A stretch of 64,000 nucleotides of DNA, taken from NCBI RefSeq assembly GCF_000378245.1, contig NZ_KB899495.1, positions 25,638 to 89,637 on the forward strand. The letters are read 5' to 3'. Origin of the DNA: Aromatoleum toluclasticum ATCC 700605. Its GTDB lineage: Bacteria > Pseudomonadota > Gammaproteobacteria > Burkholderiales > Rhodocyclaceae. Made by a program: the position numbers and the translations under genes. The notes beneath the pieces were generated by a model. It did no database searches, was not told the DNA's origin, and worked only from the letters and a program-made list of their open reading frames with translations. The number at the start of each line of letters is the position of its first letter. The first letter of the stretch is position 1. Below, in pieces: positions 52,603 to 60,921 of this stretch.

Positions 52603-54086
52603 GATCGTTCTCCGCGTGCAGACGGTCGTAGCGGCCGGCGTCGGCAATCGGCGCCGGTCACCACGAGTGCCGTGTCGAGGGGTGCCGGTGGGGGCGCCTG
52701 GCGCAGGCGGGCGAGCACATTCTTGACGTGCTCGGCGCTGGGGGCGCCGGGTTCGAGGATCAGTTCGACCGCCACCCGCACGTTCTCCAGGCCATGCCGG
52801 GGGACGTGCGCCAGAATGTCGGCCATCAGCCGGTCGCCGCCCGGGCGTTTGACGAGCAGTGTCCGCAGTTGCTGCAATGGAGCCGGCAAGCCCTCGAAGG
52901 GCGCACCGTTGCGCAAGGCGCCCGGCTTGCGTTCGAGCCGTGGAAGGTAGTGCTGCCAGTCGTAGATGACCTGGCCACGCTCGAAGCTGCGCGCATGGGT
53001 GGCGACAAGACTGTCCTCGGCATGAATCTCGATCCCCTCGGGGTACAACCGCAGACTCACCTTCTGGTTGGCGAAGGCGCACGGGACCGAGTAGCGATTG
53101 CGTTCGTTCGTCACGAGATTGGTACTGGACACCGGCACGATCGACTACACGTAGCCATCGAAGCTCGGCACCATCGGCATCAAGGCATCGCGCTCAAGCG
53201 TGAGGGCGTCGGCGATGGTGAGGTGCTCGGCGTCCGGGTACGCCAGTTCCGACCACAGCGCCTGGCAGCGCACCTCGAGCCAGGCGTTCAGTTCGGTAAA
53301 GCTGCCGAAGCGCCGTTGCAGCGCCTACTGCCACAGGCGCCGCCGGCTGTCCTGCACGTTCTTCTCGACGATCCCTTTCTCCCAGTCGCTGGCGACGTTG
53401 CAGAAGTCCGGATCAAACAGGTAGTGCGCCGCCATCGCCGCGAAGCACGTATTGACGATGCGCCGCTTGCCCACGCCAACTTTATCGATGGCGGTCTTCA
53501 TGTTGTCGTTGATGCCGCGCCGGGGAATGCCGCCGAACACCCGGAACGCACGGGTGTGCGCATCGAACAGCATCTCATGGCTCTGCGTCGGGTAGGCTGC
53601 GAGCATGAAGGTGCGGCTCGCACAGAGCATCGTATGTGCGAGCCGCACCTTGCGATGGAAGCCGCCGATCACCAGCGATTCCTCGCTCCAGTCAAACTGG
53701 AAGGCCTCGCCGAATTCGTATTTGAGTGGGATGAAGCTCGATTTCGCCGGTTTCCTACCGGCCTCGCGCCAGCGTCGCACGTACTCGCTCACCCGCGAGT
53801 AGCTGCCCGTGAAGCCCAGCTCCTGCAACTGCCGAAACAGCACCAGCGCCGTGCGCCGCTCCCGCATCGCCCAGCGGGCATCCGCCACGAGCCACTGCAC
53901 GAGCCGCATCTCGAAGGGCGCCAGTACCGTCTCCCGCGCCGTGCGCCGGCACTTCGGCTCGGCCCCTTCGCCAGCCTTCCGCCATTGCCGAACAGTATTG
54001 CGTGCCAGCCCCGTGCGCCGGCAGATCTCCTTGATCGACAGCCCGTCACGAAAGTGCAACCGCCGAATCTTGCCCTGCATGTTCAT
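52578..54086 (-). pseudogene. istA: IS21-family istA transposase with two in-frame amber stops
   Basis: The frame starts MNMQGKIRRLHFRDGLSIKEICRRTGL (HTH) and contains the DDE-domain stretch EFGEAFQFDWSEE, RTFMLAAYPTQSHE and GIPRRGINDNMKTAIDKV. It then reads TAG at 53325-53327 and again at 53145-53147, and resumes as TNERNRYSVPCAFANQKVSLR to the normal IstA end. All three parts share one frame, so these are point nonsense mutations. The first fits CAG to TAG. The IS3 element lies one base upstream of the ATG, so the IS21 left end is lost. Confidence 0.88.
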
Positions 54087-54157
54087 GTGAACTGCCCCAC
54101 GAATTTCGTCTTCCAACGTAGTCGTCGTAGGATCGACACAACGAGAGGAAGAACGAC

Positions 54158-54451
54158 GTGAAACGCATCCCGAAACAGGAGTACACGGCCGAGTTCAAGG
54201 AGCAGGCGGTCAGGCGAGCCGACGAGGTCGGCAGCATCGCCCGCACCGCTGAAGAGTTGGGGCTGGTCGAACAGACGCTGCGCAACTGGGTCAAGGCGGC
54301 GAAGGCCGGCAAACTGAACCCAGCCGGCGCCAAGCAGATCACCGCCGAGCAGATGGAGCTGTCTCGATTGCGCGCCCAGGTGGCGCGACTCGAGATGGAG
54401 AATGAGATATTAAAAAAAGCGACGGCATATTTCGCGAAGGAGCTGCTATGA
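54158..54451 (+). CDS. IS3-family OrfA (HTH protein)
   Basis: The 97-residue product starts at GTG 54158 after AGAGGAAGAACGAC. It has a helix-turn-helix (FKEQAVRRADEVGSIARTAEELGLVEQTLRNWVKAAK) and a leucine-zipper-like coil (MELSRLRAQVARLEMENEILKKATAYFAKEL), both typical of IS3 OrfA. It binds the terminal repeats and is the N-terminal part of the OrfAB transposase. Confidence 0.93.
   Translation: MKRIPKQEYTAEFKEQAVRRADEVGSIARTAEELGLVEQTLRNWVKAAKAGKLNPAGAKQITAEQMELSRLRAQVARLEMENEILKKATAYFAKELL
54412..54418 (+). other. A7 slippery site for -1 frameshifting in the IS3 element
   Basis: Seven A residues follow TT near the end of orfA. A -1 shift here joins orfA to the orfB frame, which is open from 54418 through the orfB ATG, giving the OrfAB fusion transposase known for the IS3 family. 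Confidence 0.7.
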
Positions 54452-55338
54452 AATATGCCTGGATCGAGAAGCAGCGCCGATCCTTCCCATTGCCCATCCT
54501 GTGTGAGGCCCTATCGGTGAGCCAGAGCGGCTTTCGAGCCTGGCAGGCGGGCGGCACGCCACAGCGCAAGCGACTGACCGATGCGCAGGCGCTGGTGCTG
54601 ATCCGCGCGATTCACCAGGAGGTTCGGCAAGCGTACGGCGCGCGCCGCATTCACGCCGAGTTGCGCGGGCGCGGCCACCGGATCGGCTTGCCGCGCATCG
54701 AGCGCCTGATGCGTGAGAACGGCATCCGGGCACGGCACAAGCGGCGCTACAAGGCGACGACGGACTCCAGGCACAGCCTGCCCGTGGCAGCGAATGTGCT
54801 GGATCGCCACTTCGCACCTGACGCCCCGGATCGCGTGTGGACGGGCGACATCACCTACATCGCCACCGCTGAAGGCTGGCTGTATCTGGCGGTGGTAATC
54901 GATCTGTTCAACCGCGAGGTGATCGGCTGGTCGATCAAGCCGCGGATGACGACCGATCTGGTGCTCGATGCGCTGTCGATGGCATGGTTCCGCCGTCGTC
55001 CGGGGCCGGGGGTGCTGTTCCATTCCGACCGGGGAAGCCAGTATGCCAGCCACGCTTATCAGGCCCACCTGGCCGCATACGGCATGAGGGGATCGATGTC
55101 GCGCAAGGGTAACTGCTGGGACAACGCCCCGACCGAGAGCTTCTTCAACAGCCTGAAGAACGAGCGCGTTCATGGCGCAGCCTACGCGAATCGCAGTGAG
55201 GCCACGAGCGATCTATTCCAGTACATCGCCGTGTTTTACAACCGGAGCCGCCGCCGCTCCACCTTGGGATATCTGTCGCCGACCATGTTCCTGCAAAACT
55301 GGATCGAACGACAGGATCAGCAAGAAATGGCAGCATGA
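54448..55338 (+). CDS. IS3-family OrfB (DDE integrase domain)
   Basis: The 296-residue product has the HTH_21 region (IHQEVRQAYGARRIHAELRGRGHRIGLPRIERLM) and the retroviral-integrase-like DDE core: WTGDITYIATAEGWLYLAVVID (first Asp), LFHSDRGSQYAS (second Asp) and NCWDNAPTESFFNSLKNE (Glu). Its ATG overlaps the orfA stop by four bases, in the -1 frame. All catalytic residues are present. Confidence 0.95.
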   Translation: MKYAWIEKQRRSFPLPILCEALSVSQSGFRAWQAGGTPQRKRLTDAQALVLIRAIHQEVRQAYGARRIHAELRGRGHRIGLPRIERLMRENGIRARHKRRYKATTDSRHSLPVAANVLDRHFAPDAPDRVWTGDITYIATAEGWLYLAVVIDLFNREVIGWSIKPRMTTDLVLDALSMAWFRRRPGPGVLFHSDRGSQYASHAYQAHLAAYGMRGSMSRKGNCWDNAPTESFFNSLKNERVHGAAYANRSEATSDLFQYIAVFYNRSRRRSTLGYLSPTMFLQNWIERQDQQEMAA

Positions 55339-55377
55339 GGACGGCCGCTTGGAAGGCGGAAAACGTAGGGCACCTCA

Positions 55378-55772
55378 CTTCCCCAGATCGGCGACCGAGC
55401 AGATACCAACGTCTCGGGGTAGCATCGCCCCTCCGGAAAATAAACGATCGTTGAATTTTTCGCCACATCCATCGGTGTGAGCAATGAAACTCAACGAACG
55501 TTGATCATTTCACCGTATTTCGTCCAGGACTCGCGGCGATCTCTGTGTCATCTGCGACTCCACGCCTCACGGGGCGCCAGCGACACCTCCGACGTGTTGA
55601 ACCGAAGCCTCAAGACCGCCGCGTCACGCCCGTCACCCGCGGGAACGCCGCGTCACCGGTTAGGAACAAGTGCGCTGCGTCCAATTGACGGCAACCCAGG
55701 ATATGAGCGAGCCCTCCGATGCGATCGGATATACAGGCGCTCCGTAACTTCGCCCCGTTCCCTGAAATAAGG
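55378..55772. other. Non-coding stretch with two related palindromes
   Basis: No convincing gene is present; the one open frame of about 97 codons has no family resemblance and no ribosome-binding site of note. AACGATCGTT (55443-55452) and CAACGAACGTTG (55492-55503) are similar palindromes centred 50 bases apart, in an AT-richer context. They look like paired operator sites of a promoter whose gene was lost when the insertion element entered. The regulator is unknown. Confidence 0.4.
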
Positions 55773-55799
55773 GCGGACGAACCGGAATGGTTCGTCCGC
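55773..55799 (-). terminator. Terminator of uehA
   Basis: GCGGACGAACC and GGTTCGTCCGC form a perfect 11-base stem with a 5-base loop, 28 bases past the uehA stop. On the minus strand the stem is followed by CCTTATTTC. It is a good rho-independent-like terminator with a short, imperfect T tract. Confidence 0.75.
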
Positions 55800-55826
55800 G
55801 ACTAGTCGAACTCGAGATCGAGGTGC

Positions 55827-56864
55827 TTACTTCGCGCCGACCTGCGTGTTCGCAGTCTGGATTTCCGCCTTGAGCTGCTTGAGGATCTCCCCGGCGCGGC
55901 CACCGACCATCGCGACAAGCTTCTGACCAAGCGGCTCGGCGCGCTTGCGGAAGACTTCGCGCTCCGCGTCGGTGAGCTTGACGACCTTGAGCTTGGGGTT
56001 GTCCTTGAGCATCTTGTCGACCGCGGCGGCGTTCTTCTCGCGCTCGGTCTTGACGATGTATTGCTGGAGCTCGCTTCGCACTTCGTCGAGCATCTTCTTC
56101 CGTTCGGCCGGCAGGCTCTCGTAGAAGTCGGCGTTGGCGACGACCGTGGTCGTGTATTCAACGTCGCCGACATAGATCAGGTGATCGGTGACCTCGTGGA
56201 ATTTTGCGCTCTCGATGAAGAAGGCGGGGTTCACCTGGGCCTGGATCACGTTCATCTGCAGCCCGCCATAGACTTCACCCCACGGCAGCGCGACCGGATT
56301 GGCGCCGTAGAGCTTGAACTGCTCGATGAGGATCGGCGAAGTCATCACGCGGAATTTGACGTCTCCGAGATCGGCAGGCTTGCGCACGGTCTTCTTGGTC
56401 GTCCAGATCATCTCGCCTTCCGGATAGATCGTGAACAGCTTGAGTCCCTTCGCGGTAAAGTCCTTCGCGAGCGAACCGTACAGCGCCTTGCTGTTCGACA
56501 GGATCTCGCCCTTCGCTGTGACCGACTCGGGCAGCAGGAAGGGCAGGCTCAGGATCTGCACCTCAGGCACGAAGGTGCCGAGGTGTCCGGGCGAAGCGTT
56601 CGAGAACTGGATCGCGCCCGAGGCGGTGAGCTCGGTCAGGTCGTTCTCGTTGCCGAGCTGGCCGTAGGTGTAGATCGTGACCTTCACCTTGCCCTGGCTG
56701 CGCTGTTCCACGAGCTTCTTGAACTGCTCGGCGTAGAGGGTCTGTACGTCGCCGGGGCCTTCCTCGACCGCGAACTTCCATTCCTCGGCGTGCGCGACTC
56801 CGAGCGCTGCCAGGCCAATCACCGCGCCGGCAACCAGGTGCTTCAGGGTTCTTGCAATGGCCAT
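55827..56864 (-). CDS. uehA: TRAP transporter solute-binding protein for ectoine/hydroxyectoine
   Basis: The 345-residue protein has a signal peptide (MAIARTLKHLVAGAVIGLAALGVAHA) and mature start EEWKFAVEEGPGDVQTLYAEQFK. Segments IYPEGEMIWTT and NPVALPWGEVYGGLQMNVIQAQVNPAFFIESAKFHEV closely parallel TeaA/UehA ectoine receptors, including the Trp-Gly-Glu-Val binding segment. It is transcribed away from the permease genes, unlike the usual co-directional uehABC. Two CTAG-centred sites lie in the shared 300-base promoter region. GAGGAGGAGACG precedes ATG 56864. Confidence 0.9.
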   Translation of the reverse strand: MAIARTLKHLVAGAVIGLAALGVAHAEEWKFAVEEGPGDVQTLYAEQFKKLVEQRSQGKVKVTIYTYGQLGNENDLTELTASGAIQFSNASPGHLGTFVPEVQILSLPFLLPESVTAKGEILSNSKALYGSLAKDFTAKGLKLFTIYPEGEMIWTTKKTVRKPADLGDVKFRVMTSPILIEQFKLYGANPVALPWGEVYGGLQMNVIQAQVNPAFFIESAKFHEVTDHLIYVGDVEYTTTVVANADFYESLPAERKKMLDEVRSELQQYIVKTEREKNAAAVDKMLKDNPKLKVVKLTDAEREVFRKRAEPLGQKLVAMVGGRAGEILKQLKAEIQTANTQVGAK

Positions 56865-56958
56865 CGTCTCCTCCTCCATCTTGTCAGTGTAGTGTGCCCC
56901 GGCGCGGCGGCTGCGCCGTGATGCGGAATCGAGACTACGCCGATGAATTCGCTCCGCG

Positions 56959-57054
56959 ATTGCACTAGAACACTTGAAGGAGACAACGAAACGCAGAACC
57001 CTGACGGCGCACACGCACAATCGTGGCGCCGCAGCCCGATTGTTCTAGGGCATT
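56959..57054. promoter_or_regulatory. Two CTAG-centred palindromes, likely EnuR operators
   Basis: ATTGCACTAGAACACT (56959-56974) and ATTGTTCTAGGGCATT (57039-57054) are centred 80 bases apart in the divergent uehA/uehB region. A third copy, ATTGCACTAGGACAAG, lies upstream of eutC. The implied ideal site is ATTGTTCTAGAACAAT. The MocR-type regulator in the cluster is the natural candidate. Apart from these sites, the 56865-57164 gap shows nothing else. Confidence 0.6.
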
Positions 57055-57164
57055 ACGAGCTTGCGCCCCTCGACACTAGACTGGCTCCGCTGCGAAAACG
57101 AACACAAAAACATTATGACGCGGCGAATCGCGCACCAGGCCGTCAATTGCCGGAGGAGACAAGC

Positions 57165-57785
57165 ATGCACACAACGCCTGCGCAGGGACTGCCCCTGCAG
57201 GTGGAGGAGGTAGGAATGGACCCATCGTTCACGCGGGGCCTGGCCCTGCAAGTCGTCAGGCGCATCGATCGCGGCCTGGGGGTGCTAGAGAAGCAGCTCC
57301 TCTCGTGGGGCATCATCGTGATGGCGGTCAACACCCTTGGCAACGTCGCGGCGCGCGTGCTGTTCTCGAGCAGCCTGTTCTTCTCCGAGGAGCTCAACCA
57401 GTTCCTCATCATGCTGGTGACTTTCGTCGGCACCAGCGCTGCGGCCCGCCAGGGGCGGCACATCCGCATGTCGGCCTTCACGGACCTGCTGCCGCTCGAG
57501 GGACGGCGCCGCATGCTCGCGGTGATCCAGGCCGTCACCGCCGTGGTGCTCGCGCTGCTCGCGTGGTACGCGACCCATTACATCCTGCGCATGCACGGCC
57601 TCGGGCGCGTCACGCCCGCGTTGCAGCTGCCCATGTGGATAACGCTGCTGTGGATCCCGCTGGGCCTCGTCATTGCGAGCCTGCAGTTCGCCCTCACCTG
57701 CGTCGTCAACGCGATCACCCCCGGCAGCGTGCATCTCGCGCCGCACGTGACCGAGCACGACGAAGTCGACATGCCTACCATCTGA
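57165..57785 (+). CDS. uehB: TRAP transporter small permease, DctQ-type
   Basis: The 206-residue membrane protein has four hydrophobic segments in the DctQ arrangement (LLSWGIIVMAVNTLGNVAARVLF; SEELNQFLIMLVTFVGTSAAARQGRHIRM; MLAVIQAVTAVVLALLAWYA; LPMWITLLWIPLGLVIASLQF). Its hallmark region is EELNQFLxxxxTFVGTSAAARxGxHIRM. I chose ATG 57165 for its GGAGGAGACAAGC site; the frame is open further upstream. It links the solute-binding protein with the large permease. Confidence 0.9.
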   Translation: MHTTPAQGLPLQVEEVGMDPSFTRGLALQVVRRIDRGLGVLEKQLLSWGIIVMAVNTLGNVAARVLFSSSLFFSEELNQFLIMLVTFVGTSAAARQGRHIRMSAFTDLLPLEGRRRMLAVIQAVTAVVLALLAWYATHYILRMHGLGRVTPALQLPMWITLLWIPLGLVIASLQFALTCVVNAITPGSVHLAPHVTEHDEVDMPTI

Positions 57786-57798
57786 GGAGCTGCATATC

Positions 57799-59079
57799 AT
57801 GGCACTGACGATTCTCCTCATCATGCTCGGCCTGATGCTGAGCGGCTTCCCTATGATGGTCCCGATGCTCGTGGCGACCTTCGTCGGCTTTTTCGTCTAT
57901 TTCCCCAACCTCAAGCCCGACATCATCGTGCAGCAGATGGTCAGCGGCATCAGCCCTGTGGCGCTGATCACGGTGCCGATGTTCATCCTCGCAGCCGACA
58001 TCGTCACCCGAGGGCGCACCGCGAACCGTCTGCTGGACCTCGCGATGACCTTCTTCGGCCACCTGCGCGGCGGGCTCGCGGTGACGGCCTCGGTCGCCTG
58101 CACGCTGTTCGGCGCGATCTCGGGCTCGACCCAGGCGACCGTCGTCGCCGTCGGCGGGCCGCTGCGCCCGCGCATGCTGCAGGCGGGTTATGACGACAAG
58201 TTCACGATGGCGCTGCTGATCAACGCCGCCGACATCGCCTTCCTGATCCCGCCCAGTATCGGCATGATCGTGTTCGGCATCGTCGGCAAGGCCTCGATCG
58301 CGGAACTCTTCCTCGCCGGCATCGGCCCGGGCCTGGTGATCCTGCTGCTCTTCAGCCTGTACTCGGTATGGCATTCGTGGCGCCACGACATCCCGCTGCT
58401 GCCGCGCACCGGCTGGCGCGAGCGCTTTGTTGCAATGCGCAAGGCGTCGCTGGCGATGATGTTCCCGGTGCTGATCGTCGGGGGCCTGTATGGCGGCTAC
58501 TTCAGCCCGACCGAGGTCGCCGCGATCGCAGTGCTGTATGCGTTCATCCTCGAGGTCGTCGTCTACCGCGCGGTAAAGCTGTCGGATTTCCCCGCCATCG
58601 CCTACTCGACCGGGCTCATCACCGGCATCGTGTTCATCCTCGTCGGGGCCGGCGCGGCCTTCTCGTGGATCATCTCGTTCGCGCAGATCCCGCAGCAGCT
58701 GATCGCCGCGCTGGGCCTCGCCGACGCAGGTCCCTACACGATCCTGTTCGCGATCTCGGTGGCCTTCTTCATCGGCTGCATGTTCGTCGACTCGGTGGTC
58801 GTGACGCTGGTGATGACGCCGATCTTCATGCCGCTGGTGAACGCCGCAGGCATCGACCCGATCCTCGTCGGCACGATCATCACGCTGCAGATGGCGATTG
58901 GCGCTTGCACCCCGCCGTTCGGCTGCGACATCTTCACGGCCTGCGCGATCTGGCGCAAACCCTACGCGGAGGTGATCCGCGGCACTCCGCCCTTCATCGT
59001 GATCCTGCTGTTCGTGTCGGTGCTGCTGGTGCTGGTGCCGGACATCGCGCTGACGCTGCCGAAGCTCGCCTACCGCTGA
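57799..59079 (+). CDS. uehC: TRAP transporter large permease, DctM-type
   Basis: The 426-residue protein is a full-length DctM with about 12 hydrophobic helices. Conserved parts include GISPVALITVPMFILAADIVTRG, GAISGSTQATVVAVGGPLRPRM, DIAFLIPPSIGMIVFGIVG and GGYFSPTEVAAIAV. Transport is driven by a cation gradient. It lies 13 bases after uehB and 13 before eutA, indicating one operon with the ectoine genes. Confidence 0.94.
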   Translation: MALTILLIMLGLMLSGFPMMVPMLVATFVGFFVYFPNLKPDIIVQQMVSGISPVALITVPMFILAADIVTRGRTANRLLDLAMTFFGHLRGGLAVTASVACTLFGAISGSTQATVVAVGGPLRPRMLQAGYDDKFTMALLINAADIAFLIPPSIGMIVFGIVGKASIAELFLAGIGPGLVILLLFSLYSVWHSWRHDIPLLPRTGWRERFVAMRKASLAMMFPVLIVGGLYGGYFSPTEVAAIAVLYAFILEVVVYRAVKLSDFPAIAYSTGLITGIVFILVGAGAAFSWIISFAQIPQQLIAALGLADAGPYTILFAISVAFFIGCMFVDSVVVTLVMTPIFMPLVNAAGIDPILVGTIITLQMAIGACTPPFGCDIFTACAIWRKPYAEVIRGTPPFIVILLFVSVLLVLVPDIALTLPKLAYR

Positions 59080-59092
59080 ACGGGAGAATACC

Positions 59093-59860
59093 TTGCGCAT
59101 CGACATCCTTCCCCGTCGCGGCGACGTACCGGCCGCCCCCGAGCGGGCGCGCGTGGGCCTGCTGGGCCTCGCGACCGACCTCAACAGCGAGGCGGACCTG
59201 CGGCGCATGCTGCCGGCCGACGTCGGGCTGTACTGCAACCGCATCCGCCACGCGAACCCGATGAGCCTCGAGACGCTGCGCGCGGTCGCCGACGACCTGC
59301 CGCGCGCCGGGCGCGACCTGCTGCCGGGGCTGGAGCTCGACGTCGTCGTGTATGGCTGCACCTCGGGCACGATCGCGCTGGGCGAAGCCGAGACACTCGC
59401 ACTGATCCGCCACGCGAAGCCCTCGCGCCACCAGACGACGCCGGTGACCGCGAGCCTCGCGGCCTTGGCGCGGCTGGGTGCGCGCCGCGTGTCCATCCTC
59501 ACCCCCTACCGTGCGGACGTGAACCGCGCGCTCGGCGACTACTACGCGAGCCGCGGGCTGGAGGTGGTGAACGTGTCCGGTCTCGACATGGACGACGACT
59601 ACGCGATGACGGCGCTCGCGCCCGCGACGATCGTCGAGGCGGGCCTGCGCGCGATGGCGCCCGAGGCCGACGCGCTGTTCGTCTCGTGCACGGCGCTGCG
59701 CGCGAGCCTCGCGGTCGAGGCGCTGGAGGCGGCGCTCGGGCGCCCGGTGGTCACCAGCAACCAGGCGATCGTGTGGCACGCGCTGGACCTCGTCGGCCTC
59801 ACCGCACCCGGCGCCCCGGGCCGCCTGTTCGATACCCTCTCTGAACGCACACCGCAATGA
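59093..59860 (+). CDS. eutA: Hydroxyectoine utilization protein EutA (Asp/Glu racemase/maleate isomerase fold)
   Basis: The 255-residue product has the two catalytic cysteine regions of the Asp/Glu racemase superfamily, VVVYGCTSGTIALG and DALFVSCTALRASLAVEALE, plus GARRVSILTPYRADVNRALGDYY. EutA is proposed to act with EutB and EutC in converting 5-hydroxyectoine to ectoine. The start is TTG 59093 with GGGAGAATACC upstream. It overlaps eutB by four bases. Assignment to EutA rather than another maleate isomerase-like protein rests on the conserved neighbourhood. Confidence 0.88.
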   Translation: MRIDILPRRGDVPAAPERARVGLLGLATDLNSEADLRRMLPADVGLYCNRIRHANPMSLETLRAVADDLPRAGRDLLPGLELDVVVYGCTSGTIALGEAETLALIRHAKPSRHQTTPVTASLAALARLGARRVSILTPYRADVNRALGDYYASRGLEVVNVSGLDMDDDYAMTALAPATIVEAGLRAMAPEADALFVSCTALRASLAVEALEAALGRPVVTSNQAIVWHALDLVGLTAPGAPGRLFDTLSERTPQ

Positions 59861-60843
59861 ACCAGGACATCCGACTGATCGATCTCTACCGCGCCCGTCA
59901 GCGCATCCGCGGCCATGTGCTGCACACCCCGCTCGCCGCGTCGCCGAGTCTTTCGCGGCGCGTCGGCGCGCCGGTGCATCTGAAGCTCGAATGCCGCCAG
60001 ACCACCGGCAGCTTCAAGCTGCGTGGCGCGACCAACGCGCTGCTCGCGCTCGACGACGCGGCGCGCGCGCGCGGCGTGATCGGCGTCTCAACCGGCAACC
60101 ACGGCCGCGCGCTGGCCCATGCGGCGAACCGGCTGGGCGTGCGCGCGGTGATCTGCATGTCGCGGCTGGTGCCGACGAACAAGGTCGAGGCGATCCGCGC
60201 CCTCGGCGCCGAGGTGCATATCAGCGGCGCGAGCCAGGACGAGGCCGAGCTGGAGGTCGCGCGCCTGGTGCGCGACGAAGGGCTCACGCTGCTGCCGCCC
60301 TTCGATCACCCCGACGTGATCGCCGGCCAGGGCACCGCCGGACTGGAGATCCTCGACGATCTGCCGTCGGTCGACACCGTGCTCGTGCCGCTCTCCGGCG
60401 GGGGGCTGCTGGCCGGGGTCGCACTGGCGATGAAGAGCGCCTCGCGCGACATCCGCGTCGTCGGCGTGACGATGGAGCGCGGCTGCGCCATGCACGCGAG
60501 CATCCAAGCCGGCCGTCCCGTGCAGGTCGAGGAGTTGGAGACGCTCGCCGATTCGCTCGGCGGCGGCATCGGGCTCGATAACCGCTACACCTTCCGCATG
60601 GCGCAGACGCTGGTCGACGACACCGTGCTCGTGAGCGAGGAGGAGATCGCGGATGCGATCCGCCACGCGTACCGCGAGGAGCAGGTCATCGTCGAGGGTG
60701 CGGGCGCGGTCGGCATCGCCGCCCTGCTCGCCGGGCGCGTCGCCAATCCCGGCACGACCGCGGTGCTCGTGAGCGGCGCGAACATCGACACGGCGCTGCA
60801 CCGGCGCCTGGTCTGCGAAGAATGCAACGCGGGAGGCACGTGA
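59857..60843 (+). CDS. eutB: Hydroxyectoine utilization dehydratase EutB (threonine dehydratase-like, PLP)
   Basis: The 328-residue fold-type II PLP enzyme has the Schiff-base Lys54 in TTGSFKLRGA, the substrate loop STGNHGRALAHAA, and the phosphate-binding glycine loop PLSGGGLLAGVAL. It resembles catabolic threonine/serine dehydratases, and EutB is thought to dehydrate a hydroxyectoine-derived intermediate. The ATG overlaps the eutA stop (ATGA). It is followed after 78 bases by the regulator gene. Confidence 0.9.
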   Translation: MNQDIRLIDLYRARQRIRGHVLHTPLAASPSLSRRVGAPVHLKLECRQTTGSFKLRGATNALLALDDAARARGVIGVSTGNHGRALAHAANRLGVRAVICMSRLVPTNKVEAIRALGAEVHISGASQDEAELEVARLVRDEGLTLLPPFDHPDVIAGQGTAGLEILDDLPSVDTVLVPLSGGGLLAGVALAMKSASRDIRVVGVTMERGCAMHASIQAGRPVQVEELETLADSLGGGIGLDNRYTFRMAQTLVDDTVLVSEEEIADAIRHAYREEQVIVEGAGAVGIAALLAGRVANPGTTAVLVSGANIDTALHRRLVCEECNAGGT

Positions 60844-60921
60844 GCGCCACGTGAATCCAGCGAGCCCGCAACCGCCCGCCCCGACCGGCCATCGGGCGCG
60901 GGACCGAGTCAGGAGTACCCC

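Larger units (their letters stand above)
54088..55377 (+). mobile_element. IS3-family insertion sequence
   Basis: The element is bounded by imperfect inverted repeats: TGAACTGCCCCACG at the left end, and TGAGGTGCCCTACG reading inward from 55377, both continuing to CTTCCAA. It carries overlapping orfA and orfB with an A7 slippery run, the IS3 layout. Both frames are intact, so it may be active. Three bases on each side (ATG and CTT) do not match, so no target duplication is visible. It truncates the IS21 remnant, so it arrived later or mediated a deletion. Confidence 0.9.

Noticed and set aside
53138..53325. Frameshift splitting istA
   Set aside because: All istA parts are in the same frame; the interruptions are two TAG codons, not a frameshift.
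55477..55770. 97-codon open frame downstream of the IS3 element
   Set aside because: No family resemblance, atypical composition, no good ribosome-binding site; it overlaps part of the palindrome region.
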